Notes under the pieces: generated by a model
What the model was told of the DNA's origin: nothing
Seen by the model: only the letters and a program-made list of their open reading frames with translations
Databases searched by the model: none
Shown: positions 36,671 through 48,410 of the stretch, piece after piece
Numbering within the stretch: the stretch's first letter is position 1
How the letters are laid out: every line of letters begins with the position of its first letter
Made by a program: the position numbers and the translations under genes
Assembly: GCA_037126765.1 (NCBI GenBank)
Contig: JBBCBC010000030.1
Location: 8,082,786-8,146,785 of the forward strand
Reading direction: 5' to 3'
Source: Stenogyne calaminthoides
Lineage: Eukaryota; Streptophyta; Magnoliopsida; Lamiales; Lamiaceae
Length of the DNA: 64,000 nucleotides

Positions 36671-38093
36671 GGTTCTAGTGTAATCAACGCTTAGTGCAAA
36701 TGCAGAGGCTTAATAATGTTTGAAGACTACTTCGTTTCTTGTCGTGAATTTGCATTGATTTTTAAAATTTTATATATGTGAGCCTCAAATTTCTACACTC
36801 TGTCGTATGTTTTGATTGACCTGAAAGGCTGAAACGGTTTAGTAGTGACATGAGGATCTACCTGCTGTGGATTTAACATTTACAAAATTTGGTTTACATA
36901 ATATTTTAAATTGATCAATTAGTAAGGACTTGATCTTTTATTAAATTAAAACCTATAATATCTAATTGTTCTGTGAAAACGACTAATAATGACCCATAAT
37001 GTTCATGAGTGAGAACAAGCTATTGTTCACTGAAAACAACAAATATTGTTCCCTGAAAAACAACTAAGTAATATTGGATCAATGAAAACAATTAATATTG
37101 TTCCCAAAAGACACATCAGTTGCACTGTGAAGAATTTGACAAGTGGGGTAAAATCCTCACTATTCCTTCTCCTAGTCACGATCTGTTTTAATAATTGAAA
37201 CCATATTTCTTGCTATGCTTCTTATTCCTCTCTAAATAATATGTTTTGTGGTTGAAAAAATCCAGCAATTTTTTAAAGACTTAGTAAAGTGACTTTTCAA
37301 TACCTTCCATGTTTAATATATCATGCCTTATCAAATCTAACAGCTTTAAAAATTAGCTGTTATTTTTACTCTTTTTAAAAGCCTTGGTCCACAAGTTTAT
37401 GTGCATGAAACACTATAATAGAGGTTTTTGTATGTTGTACTAAAGTGCTTCTTTTATAATATACTTTTTCTCCTCTTCTGATCCGGTTGGTTCAGATTAT
37501 TCTTTCTCCTGATCTTAGTTTAATTTAGAATTCGTGTTGGAAAGAATTTCATCTCATCTAAAAATTTAAATTTGCAGAGAGATTTATAATTAGTTAGTTA
37601 TATTATTTCTCCAACATTCCCCTCATTGAATTATCTTACTCCATTATTAGGAGAAGAACCATTTAGTGGTCAATTTAATATGACTGAAGTTACTTTCAAT
37701 GGGAATCAGAGTCAGGATCTAGGTTCGAGTCAAAATATCATGAAAAAAAAATTCATTTCATCTAAAAATTCAAATTTGTAGAGAAATGTGAATTACGAAT
37801 TTGATCATATGCCCCAGGTGGGCACAAACTTATATGCCCACCGCTTATGTGGCGCGCCACATATGCAAAGTCTCCACCATCATTTAATTAGTTTTTTTAA
37901 TTAATTCAATCTTCTTATTTATATATATTCCATATTTTACCCAATTTCATTAATTATAAATTTTTTTTATCTGACCCAACCCAGCCCGAATGGTTCATGG
38001 TTTATCTATAGAGAATGACTGGTTTTCCCATTATAATATGCATTTACAGAGTGATTTGGTGGGTAGAAATATCCTTATACATAAATATGCACC
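36671..38093. other. Upstream region of S-RLK 4 and left flank of the tandem array
   Basis: It starts with the conserved S-RLK leader block (to about 36,722). The remainder is AT-rich with short direct repeats around 'aatattgttccc' at 37,010-37,110 and an 18-bp palindrome at 37,846. No gene is supported. Confidence 0.5.
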
Positions 38094-38376
38094 AAACCTA
38101 TGCTCATCCATTTCCTTCGTATTGCAGAGTTAGGACACATCTGGGAGCCGCTGATCAATCATTCCCTGTTTAATCTTCCTTCTTCATTTGCTTTGGTTTG
38201 CTGACTATGAGCTACAAACATGCATAGGATTGCGTGTGAAAGTAATTTTGTGAGTTTTATATTTTAATGTTTTTTAAAGTAATTTTGGCAGGAGTATGGT
38301 TCTATCTGGTTCTAGCTTCTCATTAATATTTTATTCTTTTCAAATCTTTTATTAGACACTGAATGTCTACTTCGTA

Positions 38377-38631
38377 CTCCCTCCGTCACGTTTTAAGTTT
38401 CTCCTTTCTTCTGGGCTTTTAGTTAAGGAATAACAGTAAATAAATAAATTATGTGTATTTTTGTTGAAAAATAAAAAGGTGCTTTTAGGAATTAGGAGGG
38501 GAGGAAAAGATGTGTGAAGTAAAAAATTGAGTAATGAATGACATTTTTGTAATATTGTATGAAAAAGTGGAAAACTTATTGTGGGACGGATAAAAAAAAA
38601 AAATAGGAAACTTATAGTGGGACGGATGGAG
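38377..38631. mobile_element. Stowaway MITE, unit A
   Basis: Ends CTCCCTCCGTC and GACGGATGGAG, flanked by TA on both sides. The AT-rich core has no coding capacity, as is usual for Stowaway (Tc1/mariner-derived) MITEs. The element lies in the 3' flank of S-RLK 5. Confidence 0.85.
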
Positions 38632-40056
38632 TATAAATTTTGCAGACAGTTATTACTTTCACTATAATGCAGAGGCGAAAATGAAACGCTAGTTGTCTGT
38701 CTAAAAAAATCTATCCCGTTTAAATCAACGATAACTTTTCTTCATGTTTGTGAATCGCGATAAAATCGAATATAAGAGAATGATCCGAGTTTATATCAAG
38801 CCACAAACTGATTGTTTATCTCATTAATTCGAGAACTCCATCTTCCTTAACCTTGTTGGTTAGCAGTTCCCTAGAAATAATATTCACCACTACTATAGTT
38901 GATGGACAATATTTTTCCTGCAAACATGAATGATGTATTAACAGAAAGTTCATCCAGATATTGATAACACTACGACGAAAAGATATGTAGTGCATAAGCT
39001 AACTTACATTTATTTATCGAGCCTCTAACAACGAAAAGCTCATTGTATTTTTTGAACTTGTTGTGCTCGGCCTAACTGAAGTTGCAGTTGTGGGTACATC
39101 TCTTGTGGTGAAAAAACCAGGACGTTTAGGTTCAGGCAAGGGGCCATCATTGCTCAGCATCTGAACCACTGAAGCCATTTCTGGCCTATCTTCTACGTGT
39201 TCTTGAACACATAAAAGACCGATGTGGATTGAGCGCTGTATTTCGTGTATATAGCTTGAACTTTTGAGACAAGCTTCAGCAACTTCTTGTGACCTTTCTT
39301 CTTTGTATAGCATCCATGCCTGTTATATTAACTCGCAATTCTTAAGATTAGTTTCATACATATCGAATAAAAGATTCAAGTTTCTACAAGGATGTAATAC
39401 TTACATGTCCAAGAAGGTTGTGGTGGTGATCTTTACTTATAAATCCCCTGTTTTTTTTACCACTCACAATCTCAAGGACTAGAACTCCAAAGCTAAACAC
39501 ATCTGATCTCACTGAAAAGAGACCTTCTATAGCATATTCTGGAGACATGTAGCCACTACATAAAAATAATTGCTATAACATTAAATTTCAAGAAAAGGAG
39601 GTGACATGCAATGTTTTGAGACATTAAGAATTATACATACTATGTTCCTACTACTCGGCTTGTGTTGGCTCCAGTTTCATTCCCTCCAAAAGTCCTAGCA
39701 AGACCAAAATCTGATATCTTTGGGTTTATATCAGAGTCTAGTAATATATTACTGACTTTGAGATCTCTGTGGATAACCCGTAGACGGGAATCTTGATGAA
39801 GATACAAAAGGCCCCGAGCAATACCATTGATAATGTTGAGGCGCCTAGTCCAATCTAGTAACATGCTTTTTGTTGGATCTGCCAAAAGGAAGGACATAAA
39901 TATACATTTCATACTTAATTTCATACAAATTGAGAATCAAAGTTGTATGTTGATTAGCGAATGATAATTTATTCATGTATTTTATATTACCGTTGTTGTC
40001 CTGTAATAAATGTCATTTGATGTGATGCAAACCTTATTCTAATAAACATGTGGTAG

Positions 40057-42676
40057 CTCTGATACCGAAATACAAAGACCCAAAAACTTTGAAGGATTAT
40101 CGTCCCATTAGTCTATGCAATCTTACATACAAGATGGTGGCGAGAGCAATCACCAATTGCTTTAGGGGTACTCTGAGCCAAATTATTGATCCCAATCAAA
40201 GTGCCTTCATCCCAGGACGACTCATTTCAGATAATATCCTGCTGGGTTTCGAATGTATGCACTGACTGAGAAACAATAAAAGTAAACAGGGTTATGCTTC
40301 TCTAAAGCTAGACATGAGTAAAGCTTATGACCGAGTTGAGTGGAACTATCTCCGAAGATTATGATAAAAATGGGCTTTGATACTAGGTGGGTCAGATTGA
40401 TCATGGAATGCGTCTCTACCCCCACCTACTCATTTAAAATCAACAACAATATCCGAGGAAGGGTGGTACCTACACGGGGACTAAGGCAAGGAGATCCGCT
40501 CTCTCCTTTCCTTTTCGTCCTGGTGTCCCAAGGTCTTTCAACCATTAACCATGCGGCCGAGGGGAAAATTGCAGGGATTAGGGTGGCAAGAGGAAGTCCG
40601 ATGATCACCCACCTTTTCTTTGCTGATGATAGCCTTATGTTTTTCAAAACCAACAAGGAAAGCGTTCAGACCATTAAAAATTGCCTAAAAACTTACGAGA
40701 AGGCTTCAGGTCAGCTTATCAACTTTGATAAATCAGCGCTCCCCTTCAGCAAAAATACAGCCCCGGACAATATCACTTTCACCAAAGATTGCCTCCATAT
40801 TCAAGTATGCCAAAGTCACGACCTCTACCTAGGCCTTCCAACTTTCTCGATTAAAAGCAAGAGACTCCAATTTGGCTACCTTAGAGACAAAGTGGCAAAA
40901 AGGATGGCTAGTTGGAAGAATAAAATTTTCTCCGAAGGGGGGAGGGAGGTTCTTCTCAAAGCAGTAATCCAAGCTATCCCCACATATGCTATGTCATGTT
41001 TCAGAATTCCAACCTCCCTTTGTAGCGATATTGAATCAATGTGTGCCCGCTTTTGGTGGGGAGGGAATTCGGATGGAAAAAAAATACATTGGAAAGATTG
41101 GAAACTACTCACAAAACCAAAGAATGAGGGAGGGATGGGTTTCAGAGACCTTTTAACAAAACCCTACTCGCTAAGCAGATTTGGAGAATTATCACAAACC
41201 CAAATTCCTTGGTGGCCAAAGTCTTCAAAGCCAGATACTTCAAACATACCGATATCATGGAAGCGACTCTAGGCTCAAATCCTTCGTACATTTGGCGGTC
41301 CATTATGTGGAGTAAATCGACTTTATCAGAAGGTCTTATCTGGAAGATTGCTAATGGTAATGACGTCCATATAAGGAAAGACAGGTGGATCCCAAGCCTC
41401 CACACGGGGAAGATTTCCTCTTTTACTACCTATGAAAACAATGTTAAAGTCAAGAAAATCCTGTCCGACACTAACCGTTGGGATCCGACAAAGATCGACA
41501 GGCTTTTTCCTAGCTACGAGACCGAAGCCATAAAAAAAGTTCCTATCGACCAATATGGAAGCCATGATACGCGTTTCTGGCGCTTCTCCAAGAAAGGCCT
41601 ATTCACAGTCAAATCAGCTTATTGGAATGCACATACAGTTAAACTAAATGCTGAAGGAAAAGAAAGTTGCGCTATTAGCACCGTCCCAACCTTTTGGGCC
41701 AAAATCTGGAAACTCTTTATCCCGCCAAAAGTTAAAATCTTCTTATGCAAGGCTGCTCACGATGCAATAACCTCAAAAGCAAACTTGGCTTCACACCATA
41801 TTCCTTGTCCCTCCAGGTGCGTTCTTTGTGGTTCCCAGTGGTCGGATACTAATCATGCCCTTTTCTATTGTCAGGTGGCTAAGGCAGCTTGGAGAGAAAC
41901 CGAGTGGTGACCTTTGATTAAAAAAACGAAGGGAATATCCAGTGAAAGCCTAACAACATACCTCATTCAATCCTTGAACGAGGATGACCTCGAAAGAGTG
42001 GCAACCAAGATATGGGGAATTTGGAAAGAAAGGTGTGACATCTCCCATAAAAGGAATTGTCAAACCACAAGGGGAGGAAACTTAATTCGAGCCTCATGGA
42101 CGGAAGCTTTCCTTGATCAATACCGGAACGAAAGAAACAAAATAAACCAAGGTGAAATCTTTGATACATACACACATGCCTCGCCCCGGGTCGAGAACAA
42201 GGCCGAGTGTTTTGTGCTAAAAGTTGATGCAGCGTATAATGATTCAACTACGAAGTATGCTATAGGTTTCTGTATTTATGAACCGGGTGGACTACCTTGG
42301 GCCGCAGGTTTCCATAAGATCAACCCTCCGGGTTCGGTTATGGCAGCAGAATTAATGGCTATCATAGATGGTGTATCCTTCTGGTTGAACAAAATAAGGG
42401 GACCCATCATGATTTTTTCGGACTCCACTGAGGCGGTAAAAGCGATTACAACCGACTCTACTTACAAAGGCTATGAAGAAAATCTGATTGAGAGGGCACG
42501 AGCCCCTAACTAAGAACACCTCAATGAAAGGTGTTTGGTTTTGCCCATGGTCTCATAACTCAGCAGCACACAATTTGGCAAAGCTGGCTACTAAATCTCC
42601 CCTCCCTCACGCTTGGGTGGGCGATGATATTCCAAGACACATTATGTCTCTTGCTCAAGATCCTCGCATCCTGTAA
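40057..42676 (+). pseudogene. LINE ORF2 fragment: reverse transcriptase, zf-RVT, RNase H
   Basis: The fragment starts at LIPKYKDP..DYRPISLCN of the reverse transcriptase. A stop follows GFECMH. The frame 40,340-41,272 contains RQGDPLSPFLFVL and the catalytic FADDS. 41,209-41,910 contains the zinc-binding zf-RVT segment (CPSRCVLCG..DTNHALFYC). After a stop at 41,908-41,910, 41,914-42,513 gives an RNase H-like domain (LKVDAAYN, AAELMAII, FSDSTEAV), which is frameshifted again near 42,505. At least four lesions make it dead. Confidence 0.9.
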
Positions 42677-42709
42677 TCTTGTTTTGAGCTCCTCAAAAAA
42701 AAAAAAAAA
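40057..42709 (+). mobile_element. 5'-truncated L1-type LINE in S-RLK 5 intron 4
   Basis: It is flanked by a 15-bp target duplication ATAAACATGTGGTAG (40,042-40,056) and ATAAACAAGTGGTAG (42,710-42,724, one mismatch), and ends in a poly-A run before the right repeat. It lies antisense to the receptor gene. It keeps reverse transcriptase, zf-RVT and RNase H regions but lacks ORF1 and the endonuclease. Confidence 0.95.
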
Positions 42710-45514
42710 ATAAACAAGTGGTAGTTTAGCAGGATCGCTGAATTTGGAATCCTTACCGAACAGTATTATGTCCAAACTTTTGTTGGGCATGTACTCGTAA
42801 ACCAGCATCATTTCATCTCCTTGAAAGCACCAACCTAGAAGCTTTACTAGATTTCGGTGTTGAAGTTTAGCAATACAGACTATTTCATTCTTGAACTCAT
42901 CTACTCCTTGATGGGATGTTCTTGATAGACGTTTCACAGCAATCTCCTGTCCATCTTCTAGCACGCCCTAGTATCAAAACATGTACATACTATTTTATTG
43001 AACTTAACATGATATGGAAACACTTTTTAACTTTATTTTTCTAATCATCTTTGGAGTTTTATTTGCCTCAATTACAATGTACATTAAGTAAGCATAGAAA
43101 ATGCTTATTCAAAGCTCAATTACATAACTTCAACACTTGAAGCAATAAATGTACATTATGTTTTACCTTGTAAACGGGTCCAAATCCACCCTCTCCAAGC
43201 TTGTTGTTGATCGAAAAATTGTCAGTAGCTTTACTTATTGTGGATAAGTCAAACAGTGGTAGCTCCCAGTTCCTCACCATCAACATTGTTCTGTCTCATT
43301 CTGCCTGCAATGTAAGAGTAGAGATATTGTAGCAATTTACAGAATATCTTGAGCATTGTATTCTTTTGTTCCTTAGCTTCACAAAACAAAATAACTCATG
43401 CCTCATACCTTTTTCCCGAAGCTGATTATTCAACTTCTTTCTTTTCTGCGAATACAATATTAGACCCAGGCTTAGGAGGACTATTCCAGTTACCAGGGAA
43501 AATACCACTATGAGTATTTTCCGTCTCTTTCCTCCTGAGTCTGTAGAATTAATATATGTCGAAATAAAACATTATTTTTTACATGTCGACAGTACCATAA
43601 CATTATTAATATTGTATTGAAATAGAAATAGAAAATTAAAATTGAATAACAAACTAATACAACTATAATAGATAGAAAACCTAAAGTACCAAAACTATAT
43701 ATTTAAGAAGCAAAGATATCTGTCTAATAAGTAATAGTTAAACCTCAATTCCATGAATTCTTAAACAATTATTCAGCAGTTTTGTGTCATGAATCAGAGC
43801 TAATACTTATACAATTATTTAAGATAGTTGTTTCTTTTTTATTCGAAAAGAATTCTTACCTAACTCGGAAGAAGCCAACCTTATATAGATATCTTGCCCT
43901 GGATTCATCCTTCTGATGTCAACAAGGTCACCGAACCAAAGTAGACATCCGTTTTAATCCTCTGCTTATATCTAGACTTGCATATGCCGTACAGGAGCAG
44001 TTGTTCAAGCATTGTACCTTGCATTTGTCAAGAGTCATAGTCGTGTTGTACCAGGAATGCCGAGTGTTGGGCACTTTAATACCAGAGTACTTCAAAAAGC
44101 CATCTCCTTTCTCACAATTCAAGGGTGTGCTTCTTATGCACCCATCTCCACTTTCCAGACTGCCAGGGTACTTTGGGTCGAATTTATTCAAGCATCCACA
44201 ATCAGGATCATTCTCAATATTACAAATACCATGTGCACCACAAACATTATAGATATCACAATTATCTGATGGCAAAGTGAGAAACAAAGTCCAACCTTGT
44301 TTTTGATGCTCCCAAAACCACCTCTGTCCAACACCTGTATCACTTAATGTTAACCTCGCGTATACTGAGTCTTGGAGGAGCTCATAGTAATAGTACGCCT
44401 CCTCCTTGTTTACGACCACTCCAAACTTGAAATTTTTCCTCAAGTTAAGGCTACCACTAAAGCTTACACCATTCCAGGGCCCTGTGCTATACCGCAAAGC
44501 TTCGCCATATTTTATCAAATTCTGTGGATAACCAGTAGGATCACAATGAAATGTATAATTTCCTGATGCTGGATTACCACTGTTCTTCGGTGAAGTGATA
44601 TAGACTTGTGCGCCGGTCCGAAAGTTCACTCCGAGCTTCATCCCTGGTAATAAAGTATCAGTCGGATGGTTGAAACTCTGCCACACGAAATTCTCGGGGT
44701 TATCATCATTTGCATCTTTCACAACAAGATTCCCCGAGTCGAGCAGCTGTGCAACTGGAGTCTGCACAGTTCTTGATGCATTAGTAGACCAGATAATATT
44801 ATTAGTACCATTTACAAGAACTAGAAGTCCTGGCTCCACGATTTTGAGAACACCTGATTTATCTGTGAGTGGAATATCTCTGTTAGCAATCCATACCACA
44901 GTTCTTGCTGTTATTTTCTTGTACCAAATGCCGACGTACCGGTAGTTGGAATTCTCCGTGCTGAAAAAACCCAGTTCGAAGGTTCCACCAGATGAAATTA
45001 GAGCACTAGTACCGTTATCTCTGAGCATATGAGAATTATTTATGGTGTGTGTTGGTGTTGGAAAAGATTGTTGGTGAGTGGAAGAAAAGATGCAATGATG
45101 AGAAATAAAGGGAGATAGTAGCATTTTCTGAATGTGGTATTCATGCTTCTGGTTTATTGAACCATTAGCCCAAAAAAGCAGAGATAGGCTTAATAACGTT
45201 AGGAGTCAACTCAGCGTGAGCTACACAAAAGAAGAAGGAGGCTTAGTTTTCTGACTAGAAATGTGGTCGAGGACTTGCATTGCTTGGAATTGTATTTGTA
45301 TATATTTACCTCAAATTTCTTGACCTATTTTCACATGTTGAGGCGTCTTCGTAGGATATACCAAATAAGTAAAGACATTTGATCTCCAAATTCATTATAA
45401 TGTTAATTAAGAGTTATCATAGCAAACCATTGGAAAATTGAAAACAATTTATTCACTGCTAGTATCTTTTGACTTGGGATCCCTCCTAAGGAATCATTAC
45501 TGAAAAAAATCTCA

Positions 45515-45578
45515 AGTCCAGACTTTTGTTGAACATGTTTTCATCTCATTAAATGCACCACCTAAGAAGCTTCACTAA
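45515..45578 (-). pseudogene. Kinase exon 4 relic upstream of S-RLK 5
   Basis: Degenerate copy of the S-RLK exon 4 segment (compare 'agacttttgttg..catgt' and 'aagcttcactaag' with 42,776-42,850). It is the same strand as S-RLK 5 and lies 370 bases upstream of its start codon. Confidence 0.65.
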
Positions 45579-46100
45579 GGTCGTGGGTTGACTTGTTCGT
45601 GGGCTCTCATTGGGCCTGCTAATAATTGCCGAAATGGGCTTTCCATCTTATGAAATAAAGTATGGCCCTTGTAAATAAAAATTGGACCATAATTGGACAA
45701 TTATCTTAGTTATGAGATGAAAATTGAAAGGTTAAAACTTTTTGGGACGAAAAGTGAGCAATAGATAAGTTATGAGACACAAAAAAAAAAAAATCTCGAT
45801 TTTAATTATTGGGTTTGATTTTGATTTTATTCAGTGAGTTATTAGTAAAAAGTCAATTATTAGACTTCTTGATGCAATTTCAATCCAAATTGACTATTTT
45901 CGTAGTTGAACATCATAAAAAAATTTAGTGTAAGAAAGATGCCTCCTAATTGCTAAATTGGAGATCAAGAATAATTGCGGAGGACATTTCAGGTTTTAGT
46001 AAGAACATATTTATATCTGATACTGGATGTTGAGTGCAGAAACAATATGCTAATCAAACTTGAAGACTTGAAATTTCAAATTGTGATATGACTTTTATTG

Positions 46101-46155
46101 CCTTATAAACAGGTCCAAATCCACCCTGTCCAAGCTTATTGCCGGTCAATCCCTG
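46101..46155 (-). pseudogene. Kinase exon 3 relic (Gly loop) upstream of S-RLK 5
   Basis: The minus strand reads GLTGNKLGQGGFGPVYK, the nucleotide-binding loop exon. With the exon 4 relic at 45,515 it is in the right order for one older, eroded kinase gene. It has no other exons. Confidence 0.75.
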
Positions 46156-46706
46156 TTATGAAGATGGAAATTATGTTCCAATATATGCATGTTCAATTTT
46201 TCTCAGATATAATGATATAAAAGAAAAGTAAGCAAAGTAAATGAAATATCCTTGGTATTCATATAGGGGAAAATCTGTTATTACAATCAAGTTATATGAT
46301 GGCTACATCTACTTAGTTACATCGTATTGCCGAAATATACTTATCCATATCATAAACCTATGCTCATCCATTTCCTTCGTATTGCAGAGTTAGGACGCAT
46401 CTGAGATCCATTGATCATCAGTCATCCCCTGTTTAATCTTCCTTCTTCATTTGCTTTGGTGTGCTGGGTATGAGCTACAAACATGTTGTAAGTGGTGTTT
46501 TTCAAAAAATTATAAGTGATTATAATTGCATAGGATTGTGTGTGAAAGCAATTTTGGGAGTTTTCTATTTTAATGTTTCTATTGAAATTAATCACTTAGA
46601 ATCTATTATAAAAGTTGGCAGGAGTATGGTTCTACCTGATTCTAGCTTCTCATTAGTATTTTATTCTTTTCAAATCTTTTATCAAACACTCAATGTCTAC
46701 TTCGTA

Positions 46707-47016
46707 CTCCCTCCGTGACTCCGTCCCGCTATAAGTTTCTCCTTTCTTTTGAAGTTTTCGATTAAGGAATAATAGTAAAGAAATAAAGTATGTGTATTTT
46801 TGTTGAAAAATAAAGGGTGCTTTTGGGAATTAGGAGGGAGGAAAAAGATGTGTGAAGTAAAGAATAGAGTAATGAATGACATTTTTGTAATATTGTGTGA
46901 ATAGTGAAGATAAAAATTATGGGTAGTGGAGTAACATTTTTCATTTATGGAATAGGAAACTTATTGTACGACGGATAGAAAAGGAAAATAGGAAACTTAT
47001 AGTGGGACAGATGGAG
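46707..47016. mobile_element. Stowaway MITE, unit B
   Basis: Same element as 38,377-38,631, flanked by TA, slightly longer. Ends CTCCCTCCGTG and ACAGATGGAG. Confidence 0.85.
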
Positions 47017-48410
47017 TATAAATTTTGCAGACAGTTGTCAGTTTCACTATTATGCAGAGGCGAAAATGAAACACTAGTTGTCTCTCTAAAATATCTATCC
47101 CGTATAAATCAACGATAACTTTTCTTTCACGTTCGTGAATCACGATAAAATCGAATATAAGAGAATGTTCCGAGTTTATATCAAGCTAGTAACTTCATCT
47201 TCCTTAACCTTGCTGCTTAGCACTTCTCTAAAAACAATATTCAACACTACTATAGTCGATGGACAATCTTTCTCCTGCAAACATGAATGATGTATTAACA
47301 GAAAGTTCATCCAGATATCAATAACAGTATGACGTAAAGATACGTAGCGCATAAGCTAACTTACATTTATTTATCGAGCCTCTAACAACGAAAAGCTCAT
47401 TGTATTTTTTGAACTTGTTGTGCTCGGGCTAACTGAAGTTGCAGTTGTGGGTACATCTCTTGTGGTGAAAAAACCAGGACGTTTAGGTTCAGGCAAGGGC
47501 CATCATTGCTCAGCATCTGTACCACTGAAGCCATTTCTGGCCTATCTTCTACGTGTTCTTGAACACATAAAAGACCGATGTGGATTGAGCGCTGTATTTC
47601 TGGTGTATAGCTTGAACTTTTGAGACAAGCTTCAGCAACTTCTTGTGACCTTTCTTCTTTGTAAAGCATCCATGCCTGTTATATTAACTCGCAATTCTTA
47701 AGATTAGTTTCATACATATCGAATAAAAGATTCGAGTTTCTACAAGGATGTAATACTTACATGTCCAACAAGGTTGTGGTGGTGATCTTTATTTATAAAT
47801 CCCCTGTTTTTTTTTACCCCTCACAATCTCAAGGATTAGAACTCCAAAGCTAAACACATCTGATCTCACTGAAAAGAGACCTTCTATAACATATTCTGGG
47901 GACATGTAGCCACTACATAAAAATGATTGCTATAATATTAAATTTCAAGAAAAGGAGGTGACATGCAATGTTTCGAGACATGAAGAATTATACATACTAT
48001 GTTCCTACTACTCGGCTTGTGTTGGCTCCACTTTCATTCCCTCCAAACGTTCTAGCAAGACCAAAATTTGATATCTTTGGGTTCATATCAGAATCTAGTA
48101 ATATATTGCTGACTTTGAGATCTCTGTGGATAAACCGTAGACAGAAATCTTGATGAAGATACAAAAGGCCCCGAGCATTACCATTGATAATGTTGAGGCG
48201 CCTAGGCCAATCTAGTAACATGTTTTTTGTTGGATCTGCCAAAAAGGACATAAATATACATTTCATACTTAATTTCATACAAATTGAGAATCAAAGTTGC
48301 ATGTTGATTAGCGAATGATAATTTATTCATGTATTTTATATTACCGTTGTTGTCCTGTAATAAATGTCATTTGATGTGATGCAAACCTTATTCTAATAAA
48401 CATGTGGTAG

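Larger units (their letters stand above)
39014..45144 (-). pseudogene. S-RLK 5: receptor kinase with LINE in intron 4 and three frameshifts
   Basis: Exons: 45,144-43,860; 43,540-43,409; 43,304-43,167; 42,967-42,757; 39,878-39,641; 39,555-39,405; 39,319-39,014. Compared with S-RLK 6, one base is missing in the signal peptide (about 45,085), one is added near 43,955 at the end of the PAN module, and one is added at about 43,266 in exon 3. The kinase exons 4-7 are open with HRD, DFG and APE-equivalent motifs. Intron 4 is about 2.9 kb because of an antisense LINE. Exon 3 is 21 nt shorter than in S-RLK 2, in the juxtamembrane spacer. A Met at 45,124 in another frame rejoins the correct frame but gives no proper signal peptide. 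Confidence 0.92.
38094..46353. repeat. Tandem unit A (about 8.26 kb)
   Basis: It begins AAACCTATGCTCATCCATTT and contains a Stowaway MITE, S-RLK 5 with LINE copy 1, the leader block and kinase relics. It is repeated almost base for base as unit B from 46,354, with a truncated unit C from 54,698. Confidence 0.92.
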
